DNA of 64,000 nt from Streptomyces sp. WMMB303 (GTDB lineage Bacteria; Actinomycetota; Actinomycetes; Streptomycetales; Streptomycetaceae). The position numbers and the translations under genes were made by a program. Each line of letters begins with the position of its first letter. The stretch's first letter is position 1. The stretch covers positions 2,734,001 to 2,798,000 of the forward strand of contig NZ_JARKIN010000001.1 in the NCBI RefSeq assembly GCF_029351045.1, read 5' to 3'. This document shows, piece by piece, positions 29,272 to 37,109 of this stretch. Below the pieces are notes generated by a model. That model did not search any database. It was not told where the DNA came from and saw nothing but the letters and a program-made list of their open reading frames with translations.

Positions 29272-29487
29272 TCAGACGCTGGTGCTCGCGTCTGTCTTCA
29301 CCGCGCTCACGAACGCCGACCAGCCATCAAGCGGGAAGATCACCGCAGGACCATCAGGACGCTTACTGTCGCGCACCGGCATCACTCCGGGGTAGCCCTC
29401 AGCGATCTCGACGCAGTTGCCTCCCTCGGCGTTCGTGTACGACGACTTGCGCCATACAGCGCTGCTCAGATCGATTGCGGCACTCAT
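29272..29487 (-). CDS. DUF397 domain protein
   Basis: 71 aa, ATG overlapping the stop of the HTH gene (ATGA). Whole-length DUF397: DLSSAVWRKSSYTNAEGGNC, then VEIAEG and VPVRDSKRPDGPA-type strand, ending in a W-x-x-F-x-x-x-V motif (GWSAFVSAVK). DUF397 proteins occur in dozens of copies in Streptomyces, paired with WhiJ/Scr1-type HTH proteins; they are thought to act as antagonists or partners of the DNA-binding protein in developmental and toxin-antitoxin-like switches. The pair here sits between pglW and pglX. Confidence 0.9.
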   Translation of the reverse strand: MSAAIDLSSAVWRKSSYTNAEGGNCVEIAEGYPGVMPVRDSKRPDGPAVIFPLDGWSAFVSAVKTDASTSV

Positions 29488-30314
29488 GAATTCGCCCAGT
29501 CCTCCGCCACCGACTCGATCAAGGTGAGGGACGCCTCCGGCGGCAACGCGGCGGCCCTGGCCAGATCGTATGTCGCCTGGTAGCGCTCCACCACCGCTGG
29601 TTCTTCGACAAGCTGTCCGCTGTGCGGCCCCTCGGAGTAGACGAGCGGCGGAGCGTCCGCAAACGTCATGAATGAGAAGACGCCCAACATCAACATATGG
29701 GGACCCGCCGAGTATGGATGCACTTGCACCACAGCTCGTGGTGATCGGCCGACCTCCACCAGCCAGGAGAGTTGGTTCCGCATCACGTCTGGTCCGCCCA
29801 CCGGCACACGCAAGGCCGCTTCGTGGACGATCTCCCACAACATAGGACCTGTTGAGTTTTTGAGGATCTCCTGGCGGTCCATCCTTACGCGGACGTTCTG
29901 CTCGATCTCATCCATAGATGCGTACGGCGACACTGTCTTCATCAACGCCCTCGCATACGCCTCCGTCTGCAACAGCCCCGGCACCAGCATCGGGGCGTAC
30001 TCGCTGATCGTCTTGGCCCGCTGCTCCAGCTCCGCCGCGTCGGCGAAGTAGTCCGCGTGCTTCGACTTGCGGGCCAGCCGACACAGGCGCTGGAAGTACG
30101 TCCCGGTCCCGAACGCCTTGTCCAGCAGCTCGGACAGGTCCGGTTGGGGGCGGCGCGTGGCGGCCTCAAGCTGGCCGATGTAGGTGCCGGAGCAGAAGAC
30201 CCGTTTGCCCAGGCTGTCCTGGGACCAGCCGCGTTCTTCTCGTTCTCGGCGCACCTCGGCGCCGTAGAACGCTTTCGGTGAGGTGTAGGGGTCCAGTTCC
30301 CGCTGTTCTGTCAT
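29484..30314 (-). CDS. XRE-type HTH regulator with DUF5753 (Scr1/WhiJ-like)
   Basis: 276 aa from ATG 30314, GAGGAG upstream. Residues ~15-75 form an XRE helix-turn-helix (FYGAEVRREREERGWSQ, then LGKRVFCSGTYIGQLE and RRPQPDLSELLD). The remainder is a DUF5753 ligand/partner domain with the signature YAPMLVPGLLQTEAYARAL, and later VVQVHPYSAG and FMTFADAPPLVYSE. The family binds its own promoter, with a DUF397 partner modulating it. It is divergent from a small gene at 30439 across a region with an inverted repeat. As an insertion inside BREX it may regulate expression of pglW or pglX; that is inference. Confidence 0.9.
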   Translation of the reverse strand: MTEQRELDPYTSPKAFYGAEVRREREERGWSQDSLGKRVFCSGTYIGQLEAATRRPQPDLSELLDKAFGTGTYFQRLCRLARKSKHADYFADAAELEQRAKTISEYAPMLVPGLLQTEAYARALMKTVSPYASMDEIEQNVRVRMDRQEILKNSTGPMLWEIVHEAALRVPVGGPDVMRNQLSWLVEVGRSPRAVVQVHPYSAGPHMLMLGVFSFMTFADAPPLVYSEGPHSGQLVEEPAVVERYQATYDLARAAALPPEASLTLIESVAEDWANS

Positions 30315-30368
30315 GCCGCTCTCCTCGCGGTACCCGCCCCGCGCCCATGCCGGTGACCGATGATCAAC

Positions 30369-30401
30369 GGTTGCCCGCAAACACGATGCTGCCAGGCAAC
30401 C
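30369..30401. promoter_or_regulatory. Candidate operator between divergent HTH and small gene
   Basis: Perfect 7-bp inverted repeat GGTTGCC (30369-30375) / GGCAACC (30395-30401) with a 19-bp spacer, near the middle of the 124-bp divergent region. A second short repeat CTAC/GTAG lies at 30403-30415. Plausible autoregulatory site of the HTH protein; minus-sense TTGCCT at the right arm resembles a -35 box. Confidence 0.45.
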
Positions 30402-30438
30402 CCTACAGAGCGTAGCTCGTTCCCGCCACGCTGTGAGC

Positions 30439-30750
30439 ATGAACCACAACATCCAACAACGCCCTTCCCCGGGCCCGTTCCCCGAGGACGAGCATCCGCT
30501 GGCTGCTGCGCTCGCGGTCTCGGACGAGCTGGCCGAGGCGTTCAGCCTGCACGGGATCGTGCTGCCCTCGCTCGGCCCGGATCTGGCCTCGTGCACGGCG
30601 ACCGTCACGCCCACGGCTCCGCCCCGCCAGCTCATCGAGCTCGGCCGGGTGAACATGACGACAGCGCAGCAGATCATCGACGCCCTGCGTCGGTCCGCCC
30701 GCACCGAGCCGCCCCACGCGCACCCCGCACCACCCCGTGACAGCGACTGA
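30439..30750 (+). CDS. Small acidic protein of the HTH-DUF397 module
   Basis: 103 aa from ATG 30439 (a GTG two codons upstream is also possible). No TM or signal. Contains a charged helical region (EDEHPLAAALAVSDELAEAF) and TTAQQIIDALRR near the C-terminus; the tail is Pro/His-rich. I do not recognise it as a named family, but short proteins of this type accompany HTH-DUF397 pairs in Streptomyces. It overlaps the next gene by 14 bp, and is divergent from the regulator. Confidence 0.65.
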   Translation: MNHNIQQRPSPGPFPEDEHPLAAALAVSDELAEAFSLHGIVLPSLGPDLASCTATVTPTAPPRQLIELGRVNMTTAQQIIDALRRSARTEPPHAHPAPPRDSD

Positions 30751-31030
30751 TCCTCCGGAGCCGGCCACTCCCGGAGTGCTCGCCTCCGGGACGAGGGTCC
30801 CCGGGACGCTCGTCGTCGACGGAGGCTCCGGCCGGTTCGGTGTCGTCATAGGAGCTGTGGGGCCGTACACGCAGCTTCGGCCCTACGGCGGCGGCCGGGA
30901 GTGGGACGCAGACCCGGCTCGCCTCCGGGTCGCGACGCCGAGGGAGCGGCTGCATGTCGCCGTGGCCGCCGCCAACGCCTGGAGTCGGAACGTACCGAGG
31001 GCCCCGGGCTGGCCCGGCTGGCCGAGGTAG
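30737..31030 (+). CDS. Small hypothetical protein
   Basis: 97 aa, GTG start within the end of the previous gene. The central part (GTRVPGTLVVDGGSGRFGVVI, here cited as its two halves GTRVPGTLVVD and GRFGVVIGAVGPY) looks like a small beta-barrel or SH3-like fold, followed by LRPYGGGREWDADPARLR. Similar short proteins follow HTH-associated genes in other streptomycetes, as far as I recall. It ends 100 bp before the convergent 3' end of pglW. Function unknown. Confidence 0.55.
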   Translation: MTATDPPEPATPGVLASGTRVPGTLVVDGGSGRFGVVIGAVGPYTQLRPYGGGREWDADPARLRVATPRERLHVAVAAANAWSRNVPRAPGWPGWPR

Positions 31031-31130
31031 GTGCCGGAACCGACGGTTGCCCGCCCCCGGACGGGGAGTTGTTCCTGATCCCGACAGGCCCCCGGGAGGA
31101 CAGAGAGCACCGGGCCACCGGGCCCACCGA

Positions 31131-34100
31131 TCACGCGGCCCGGTCGGCTCCCGCACTGGGATCGTTGGTCACCCACGCGTGGTTGAGGCGGATCCACTCC
31201 TCGCGGTCCTCCAGCGGGACGGTCACCCCGTCCAGCCGGGGGGCCGCGGTGGCGTCGTTGAGCGGGCTGAGCAGCCACAACGCGCGGCCGGAGGCCCCGG
31301 CATCCGGCAGGTCTGCCCGTCGGGCACGCTCCGCCAGGCGCTGGAGAACGCCCATACCGCCGTACCGGGCCAACACCGAGGCGTCGTGCAGCAGCAGAGG
31401 AAGGCGCGCCTCCCCCTCGACGCCGGAGACGTCCTCTCGCGACGGTGCCGCGGCAAGCGCGGCCAGCAGCTCCTTCTCCACGTCGCCCCAGGCCGCTGCG
31501 GTGTACTCGGTGAACTTCAGCCCGTCCCGTGAACCGGCCGGGGCGTTGTCCGCCTCCAGGATCGTCTCCCAGGTGGGTCTGGGCCGTGCCGCGACCATCC
31601 GGCGCAAGGAACTGAGGAACAGGGCGCTGACGTTCACCGGCTCGGCCCGGCCGGGGCGGCCTGGTGCGGTGAGCGTCGCGAGGGCGAGGCGTTGGTCGTC
31701 GTAGCGGACTGTCAGCAGTCGGAAGCCGGGCTGCTCGACGGCCTCCTGGAGCTGCGCCCGGGCGCGCAGCCGGGCACGCTGCTCGGGGTCGCGTACCGAC
31801 CAGTGGTCGGTACGGGTGATGAGGCTGGCGCGCCGCTGGGTGGCGGCGGAGGTCGGGTCGTTGAACGCCTTGTCCGGCAGCGGGAGGAAGCAGCCGTGGC
31901 GGTTCTTCTTGGTCGTTCCCCACTTCAGGGCGAAACCAGCCTGGCGCAGCAGCTTGCCGAGTTCCGCGTGGTCCTCGGGCAGCCGGGAGGACAGGTGGGG
32001 GAACCTGGCACGCACCCGGTCGTGGATCTGGGAGACCGTCAGCCCTTCTTGTTCGTTCTCCGGCTTTCCTGCCAGTGGCAGAACGAGCCCGGCCTGGGTG
32101 AGGCGCAGGGCTCGCACGGGCGGGAGCGAGCGGGCGTAGATCTCAAGCCGGGCATTGGCCGCGGCGGTTTGGGAGGCGGCGGCGGCCAGGGTGACCATGC
32201 GTGCCTCGTCCATGGTGATGTGGCAGTCCGGATTGCGTTCCCGGAAGCCGGCGTCCGCAGCGATGACCTGTTCGAGCACGGTGCTCGGGCTGGCGAGCGT
32301 GTCGCGTGCGGCCAGCATGTCGGCTGCCTTCCCGAGCCGGGCGGCGTAGTCGAGGAGGGCGGGGGCGGACGGGGTGTCCGGCGGATCGGAGCCCTCGTCG
32401 ACCTCCAGGGCGAGCAGCATCAGATTGTCGCCTGTGTCACCCCGTCGGCGTCCCCGCAGACCACGTGGGGTAAGCGTCCAGTCGATCTCGTATGCGGCAC
32501 GGACCGCGGCCATCCCCAAGGCCTGCCGGACGTGAGGATCTTCCTGGTGGATGCCGCGGCGGCCGATCAGCACCTCCGCGAGCTCGGCCGCGGAGGCGAC
32601 CCGGCCCATCGTGGCGAGGATCTCCAGGGTCTCGTCGCGCAGAGCGACCAGGGCCTTGTCCTTGGCCCAGCGCTTGCGCTGGGCGCCGAGGATCTGGGCG
32701 ATGCGCCCCTCGGTGACCTGCTCGGTGGTGAGCGGGGCCACGGACTTGTTGAGGGGCCAGCTCGGCAGCGCGTCGGGGACGATCAGCTTGTCGTCGGGCA
32801 GGCGGAGCAGCAGCCGGACGGCTTCGACCTCCGTGGCGTTCCGCCCGCGCGGTGCGGGCTTGGGCACCAGCAGGGAGACCAGGGCGTCCAGCGTGAGACG
32901 CCGAAGCGGGCGGTCGTCTCCCGCGTCCTTCTGCTCCGCCCTGGCCTCGGCGATCTCTTCGGCCGAGTCACCTCGCTCGGACGGCGAGAGCGGAGACGGC
33001 TGACGCACATCGAGGGCGAGGCGCCACTGCTTGAGCCGGCGATTGATCTCATCGCGGGTGCGGGCGCCGAGTCCCGGCCTGTTGATGAGTCGCCTCGTGG
33101 AGTAGTCGAGCAGCTCCCCGACCGTGTTCAGTTCCAGCCCGTTGAGGAAGGAGACGGCACGCAGGGACAGCCCGGAGACCAAAAGCCGGGTCTCGCGGGT
33201 CGCATGGGCCGCGTTCGTCTCCCGCTGGTCGGCTTCGTCCGTGGAGTCGGAGGCGGGCGGCAGTTCGCCGGGGGCACGCGGGCCGGTCGGCTCCCCGGCC
33301 TCTTCCGGATGTCCGCTGGAGCGCGCTTGGGCGGGCAGATCGGCAAGCGCGAAAATGCGCTGCCAGGCGCGCTGCATCTCCTTCAGATCAGGGTAGCGCT
33401 CGCGGTGGTCGCGGTGGAGGGCTCGCTGGAAGAACTCCTTCAGACCGTCGCGCAACGCGGAGTCGAACGCCTCGGCGGCGATCTTCGGATAGGGCCAGTC
33501 CTTCGGATCCGTCTGGCGCGGGAGCACACTGCCGTCTCCCCACTGGGGCAGCTCGCCCGAGGCCATTTCGTGCAGGGTGACGGCCAGGGCGTAGTACTCG
33601 GCCTGGGCGTCGTAGCGGCCGCGCGTGATCGTCTCGACGAACGGGTCGAGGTAGCCCACCGTGCCGGCCCGGACGTTGCTCACGTCGAGACCGGCGAGGG
33701 AGAAGTCGAAGAGAACGAGCTGACGGGTGTGGTTGGGACGGACCCTGATGGCGATGTTGTCCGGCTTCAGGTCGCGGTGCCACACGCCTTCGCCGTCCAG
33801 GAAATCCACCGCGGCGAAGAGATAGGTGGAATAGGTCTCCAGCTCGTCCGCGAGCATCGCTCCACGGTCCCTGAGCTGACGGGCCACCGTGCGATCGCCT
33901 GCGTGCTCCAAGACGAGGACGGTGCGCGGGCCGATCCGCAACGGCTCCGCGTGGGCCAGGTGGATGACCTTGGAGTCGTTGCGGAGCTTGGAGAGGACAT
34001 CGGCTTCCCGGCGCAGTGTCTCCGCGTGCTTGTCCATGCGGGCGATTTTGAGAACGACAGGCGCACCGTCCCGTCGTACGTCCTCCGCGAGCAGTGCTCG

Positions 34101-35783
34101 GGAGGTGGACCCCTGTCCCAGGCTACGCTTGATCAGGTAACGGTTGCCGACCACGTCGCCGGGGAGGGCTTCGAGCGGATCGCCCTCGGTCTCCTCCGCG
34201 ATCTCGTGCGAGGACTCCTGCTGCTCCCCCCTCAGGCCCTGCTCGACCACGTCGAGCAGCTCGAGGAACTCGGCGGCCGTACTGATGCGCTCAACAGGGT
34301 TGAAGGCTGTCGCGTCCTGGACGATCTGGTCGACGTCCGCCGTCAGTCCGTCGGCCACGGCGGACGGCACCAGGCCACCGCCTTTCTCCAGCCGTGCCCC
34401 AAGCTCCGCCTGGCTGGCGGCAGGGGGTTCCCCGGTGAAGAGGAGATACCCGAGCACGCCCAGGCCGAAAATGTCGAGCGCGGTCGAGTCCGGTGACTTC
34501 GCGGTGATCTCCGGCGCCAGGTACGGGTCGGCGGCATCGGAAACATAGGTCGCGAGATTGTTCGAGGGGACGACGTCGTGGCCAGTGGTGAGGGCGCTCG
34601 CTGCTCCCCCGCCTGCCTCACCGTCCTCAGCAGCGCCCTTGATCCCGGGGCGGGCCCGCCGCAGCGCCGTCTGCCATTCGGAGACCTGCAAGACAGGGTG
34701 CAGCCAGCGCTCGTCCTCATTGTCTCCGGCTGTGTGCGGGCCGGGCAGGACATGGACCGCTCGGGCGTGCAGCGCCCGGTGATAGAGGCGGTGCCGGTGC
34801 GCGAAATGCACTGTCTCCGCGAGCTGACGCAGGAGTGCGGCACGCGCTTGTGCGTTCAGCCGGTGACCGTGCTGGAGAAGGTAGTCGTCCAGCCGCAGGG
34901 TCCGCGGCTCGTACTCGTACAGCAGGGCAGGACCGGCGCTGTGCCCGTTCTCGTCGAAGTTCTCCAGCTTGACGAGCCCGGGATGTTCCAGCCCCGCCAG
35001 AGCCCTGGCCTCACGCTCGGCGGTGTGGCTGATGGACTCACGACTGCGCTGGTCAGCGCCCCGTTCGCGGAGATAGATCCGGACGCGACGCGTCCTTCGC
35101 AGCGAGTCGTGCCGTCCGACATAGTCCGCCCAGTTGGGGCCGGAGTCGAACGGAGTCCGGTCCAGGCGATACGTCCCCACGTGGTATTCGGCATCCGAAC
35201 GCCCGATACCGACCTTCTGCAGTAGCTTTCCGAGCTGGCGGGAGAGCTTGTGGTCGACGCCGCCCTGGATGTCGCGGGCCGGGCGCTGGAGCTCAGCGAG
35301 GATGTCAGGCAGACCGTGGTGCGCGGTCCCGACGACGCCCGCCAGATCGTTGGCGGCCAAGCCGACCCGGAGTCCGGGATTGGTGAAAAAGACCAGCTCC
35401 TGCACATAGGGGGCGGCGCGGCGCACGCCCTCCTCGCCCATGGCGTCCTTCAGTAGTCCCTTGAGCTCCTTGGCCTTCTGGTTGGCGAGGTGCCGCGGAT
35501 TACGGTGCACCCGGGAGCGCCCCTCACCGTAGGTCTGCACCCAGCCGGCTCCGGAGGAGGAAACACTTCCCTGCCAGTTCTTGAGTTCGATCAGGAAGAG
35601 TCCGCCGGGCGCCGCCACCAACAGATCGACCTCGCGGACATGTCCGGTGAGCGCGGTAAACGTGAAATTCGACCAGGCACGGTACGGCTCGGCGTCCGGA
35701 AGACGCTCCTTGACGTACAGGAGCCCGCTTCGCTCGTGCTGGAACCGGGACTCGGTGACCGTTGTCCACCTGCCGTCTCGCAT
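31131..35783 (-). CDS. pglW: BREX type 2 serine/threonine kinase PglW
   Basis: 1550 aa, ATG 35783 with GGAGAGG. Domain order: NERD nuclease-related domain (~10-120, with D53 and E66/K68 in VDLLVAAPGG and LIELKNW); a kinase-like domain (~225-515) lacking the glycine loop and with HRA in place of HRD (335-337), thus a probable pseudokinase; a second kinase (~547-790) with loop GQGSTS, K579, E593, HRDLKPDN (669-676) and DFS instead of DFG (693-695); an RpoA-CTD-like helix-hairpin-helix (~870-925); and a long C-terminal region of ~600 residues. PglW autophosphorylates and is required for Pgl phage resistance in S. coelicolor. It is separated from pglX by the HTH module. Confidence 0.94.
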   Translation of the reverse strand: MRDGRWTTVTESRFQHERSGLLYVKERLPDAEPYRAWSNFTFTALTGHVREVDLLVAAPGGLFLIELKNWQGSVSSSGAGWVQTYGEGRSRVHRNPRHLANQKAKELKGLLKDAMGEEGVRRAAPYVQELVFFTNPGLRVGLAANDLAGVVGTAHHGLPDILAELQRPARDIQGGVDHKLSRQLGKLLQKVGIGRSDAEYHVGTYRLDRTPFDSGPNWADYVGRHDSLRRTRRVRIYLRERGADQRSRESISHTAEREARALAGLEHPGLVKLENFDENGHSAGPALLYEYEPRTLRLDDYLLQHGHRLNAQARAALLRQLAETVHFAHRHRLYHRALHARAVHVLPGPHTAGDNEDERWLHPVLQVSEWQTALRRARPGIKGAAEDGEAGGGAASALTTGHDVVPSNNLATYVSDAADPYLAPEITAKSPDSTALDIFGLGVLGYLLFTGEPPAASQAELGARLEKGGGLVPSAVADGLTADVDQIVQDATAFNPVERISTAAEFLELLDVVEQGLRGEQQESSHEIAEETEGDPLEALPGDVVGNRYLIKRSLGQGSTSRALLAEDVRRDGAPVVLKIARMDKHAETLRREADVLSKLRNDSKVIHLAHAEPLRIGPRTVLVLEHAGDRTVARQLRDRGAMLADELETYSTYLFAAVDFLDGEGVWHRDLKPDNIAIRVRPNHTRQLVLFDFSLAGLDVSNVRAGTVGYLDPFVETITRGRYDAQAEYYALAVTLHEMASGELPQWGDGSVLPRQTDPKDWPYPKIAAEAFDSALRDGLKEFFQRALHRDHRERYPDLKEMQRAWQRIFALADLPAQARSSGHPEEAGEPTGPRAPGELPPASDSTDEADQRETNAAHATRETRLLVSGLSLRAVSFLNGLELNTVGELLDYSTRRLINRPGLGARTRDEINRRLKQWRLALDVRQPSPLSPSERGDSAEEIAEARAEQKDAGDDRPLRRLTLDALVSLLVPKPAPRGRNATEVEAVRLLLRLPDDKLIVPDALPSWPLNKSVAPLTTEQVTEGRIAQILGAQRKRWAKDKALVALRDETLEILATMGRVASAAELAEVLIGRRGIHQEDPHVRQALGMAAVRAAYEIDWTLTPRGLRGRRRGDTGDNLMLLALEVDEGSDPPDTPSAPALLDYAARLGKAADMLAARDTLASPSTVLEQVIAADAGFRERNPDCHITMDEARMVTLAAAASQTAAANARLEIYARSLPPVRALRLTQAGLVLPLAGKPENEQEGLTVSQIHDRVRARFPHLSSRLPEDHAELGKLLRQAGFALKWGTTKKNRHGCFLPLPDKAFNDPTSAATQRRASLITRTDHWSVRDPEQRARLRARAQLQEAVEQPGFRLLTVRYDDQRLALATLTAPGRPGRAEPVNVSALFLSSLRRMVAARPRPTWETILEADNAPAGSRDGLKFTEYTAAAWGDVEKELLAALAAAPSREDVSGVEGEARLPLLLHDASVLARYGGMGVLQRLAERARRADLPDAGASGRALWLLSPLNDATAAPRLDGVTVPLEDREEWIRLNHAWVTNDPSAGADRAA

Positions 35784-35861
35784 GGCCTCTCCTTTCCGTC
35801 TCCCGCATGCCGGGGCAAGCCGCTCCCTGGCCCGCCTCTTCCGCCATCCATCCGACCGATC

Positions 35862-35867
35862 AGCCTA
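35862..35867 (-). promoter_or_regulatory. Candidate -10 box for pglW
   Basis: TAGGCT in minus sense, 79 bp upstream of the pglW ATG. The same hexamer occurs in plus sense for the divergent ATPase gene. No good -35 was identified. Confidence 0.3.
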
Positions 35868-35975
35868 GCGGGCGGCGCCGACACCCCCGCCGCCAGCAGG
35901 CCGCGCGACGCCGAACAGCCTGTTTGCTGCACGCTCGACCAGATCTTCCGAGGTCCTGGAAGGGCAGTCCTGGCC

Positions 35976-35981
35976 TAGGCT
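35976..35981 (+). promoter_or_regulatory. Candidate -10 box for the ATPase gene; possible leaderless start
   Basis: TAGGCT ends only 6 bp before ATG 35988, and no ribosome site precedes that ATG, so the transcript could begin at the start codon. Leaderless genes are common in actinobacteria. Confidence 0.4.
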
Positions 35982-35987
35982 GGGGCC

Positions 35988-37109
35988 ATGCCCTACACCC
36001 TCTCCGAGCTAGGAATCGAAGGCTACGCCTCCGTCCGCTCCAGCACTCTGGAGCTCGGCGAGGGCGTAACGGTGCTCGTGGGCGCCAACGGCGCCGGCAA
36101 GAGCAACATCGTCGGCGCGATGGAGCTGCTCGGCCGGATGGCGGACGGAGAGCTGGGCCTCCAGGTGGGGCTGAGCGGGGGTGCGCAGGCCCTTCAGTTC
36201 GCCGGTCCTCGGGCAGAGGAGGGTCTGCGGCTGCGCGTGAAGGCTTACCCGTACCGCTACGAGGCGCACCTGATGCCGGCCGCCAACGACACGTTCGTGT
36301 TCGCCGAGGAAAAAGGGCAGTTCCACGAGCACGGCCCGGGCAGACCACTGGAAGAAAGCTTCGGGCAGGGCCACCGGGAATCCCTGCTGCGCGAGAAGGA
36401 GGAGGAACGCCTCTCCCGGCTCGCAGGGCCTGTGAGGGAGATCCTCGCCGGGTGCCGTGTCTACCACTTCCAGGACACGAGCCCGGATGCCCCGGTCAAA
36501 CAGCTCGGCTTCACATCCGACAATGAGAAGCTTCGGCCGGACGCCAAGAATCTCGCCGCCTTTCTGCTGCGGCTTCGGGATGGCGAACCCACCGCCTACC
36601 GGCAAATCGTGCGGGCGGTCCAGCTTGTCGCTCCCTTCTTCCGGGATTTTTTCCTGGCAGAGGAACGAGGGGGAAAGATCCGGCTGCGCTGGCTGCAAGA
36701 AGGTGTGGATGAGATCTTCCCGGCCGAAGCCCTCTCGGACGGCAGCCTGCGCTACATCTGTCTCTGCGTGCTCCTGCTCCAGCCGCGTCCACCCGCTCTC
36801 CTGACACTCGACGAACCCGAACTCGGGCTCCACCCCTACGCGGTGGTGCAACTGGCGTCCATGCTCCGCTCCGCGGCAGCACGCAGCCAGGTGGTCATCG
36901 CCACGCAATCTGTCACCCTGCTCAACCAGTTCCCGCTCACAGACCTCGTTGTCGTCGAGCGGGAGGAGGGCGCCACCGTGATGAGCCGTCCGGACCCGGA
37001 GGCTCTGGAGGAATGGCTGGAGGAATATTCGCTCGGGGAACTGTGGGAGAAGAACATCCTCGGAGGCAGACCTACACGGGAAGTGCCGACCCGAGACCCC
37101 CGCCGATGA
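35988..37109 (+). CDS. RecF/AAA15-type ATPase, defence-associated
   Basis: 373 aa. Walker A GANGAGKSN (32-40), ABC-like signature LSDGSLR (249-255), Walker B LLTLDEPELGLHP (from 271) and a following VIATQSVTLLN switch. This is the AAA15/AAA21 SMC-like ATPase seen in OLD, Gabija, PARIS and related systems. There is no fused TOPRIM domain; the overlapping downstream gene (ATGA) supplies a candidate one. No clear ribosome site precedes the ATG. The gene is divergent from pglW. An ATPase sensor for an effector encoded next door is the likeliest role, by inference. Confidence 0.8.
   Translation: MPYTLSELGIEGYASVRSSTLELGEGVTVLVGANGAGKSNIVGAMELLGRMADGELGLQVGLSGGAQALQFAGPRAEEGLRLRVKAYPYRYEAHLMPAANDTFVFAEEKGQFHEHGPGRPLEESFGQGHRESLLREKEEERLSRLAGPVREILAGCRVYHFQDTSPDAPVKQLGFTSDNEKLRPDAKNLAAFLLRLRDGEPTAYRQIVRAVQLVAPFFRDFFLAEERGGKIRLRWLQEGVDEIFPAEALSDGSLRYICLCVLLLQPRPPALLTLDEPELGLHPYAVVQLASMLRSAAARSQVVIATQSVTLLNQFPLTDLVVVEREEGATVMSRPDPEALEEWLEEYSLGELWEKNILGGRPTREVPTRDPRR

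Noticed and set aside
31692..34496. 934-codon open frame opposite pglW
   Set aside because: Same effect: composition is typical of antisense to a Streptomyces gene, and pglW is clearly coding.
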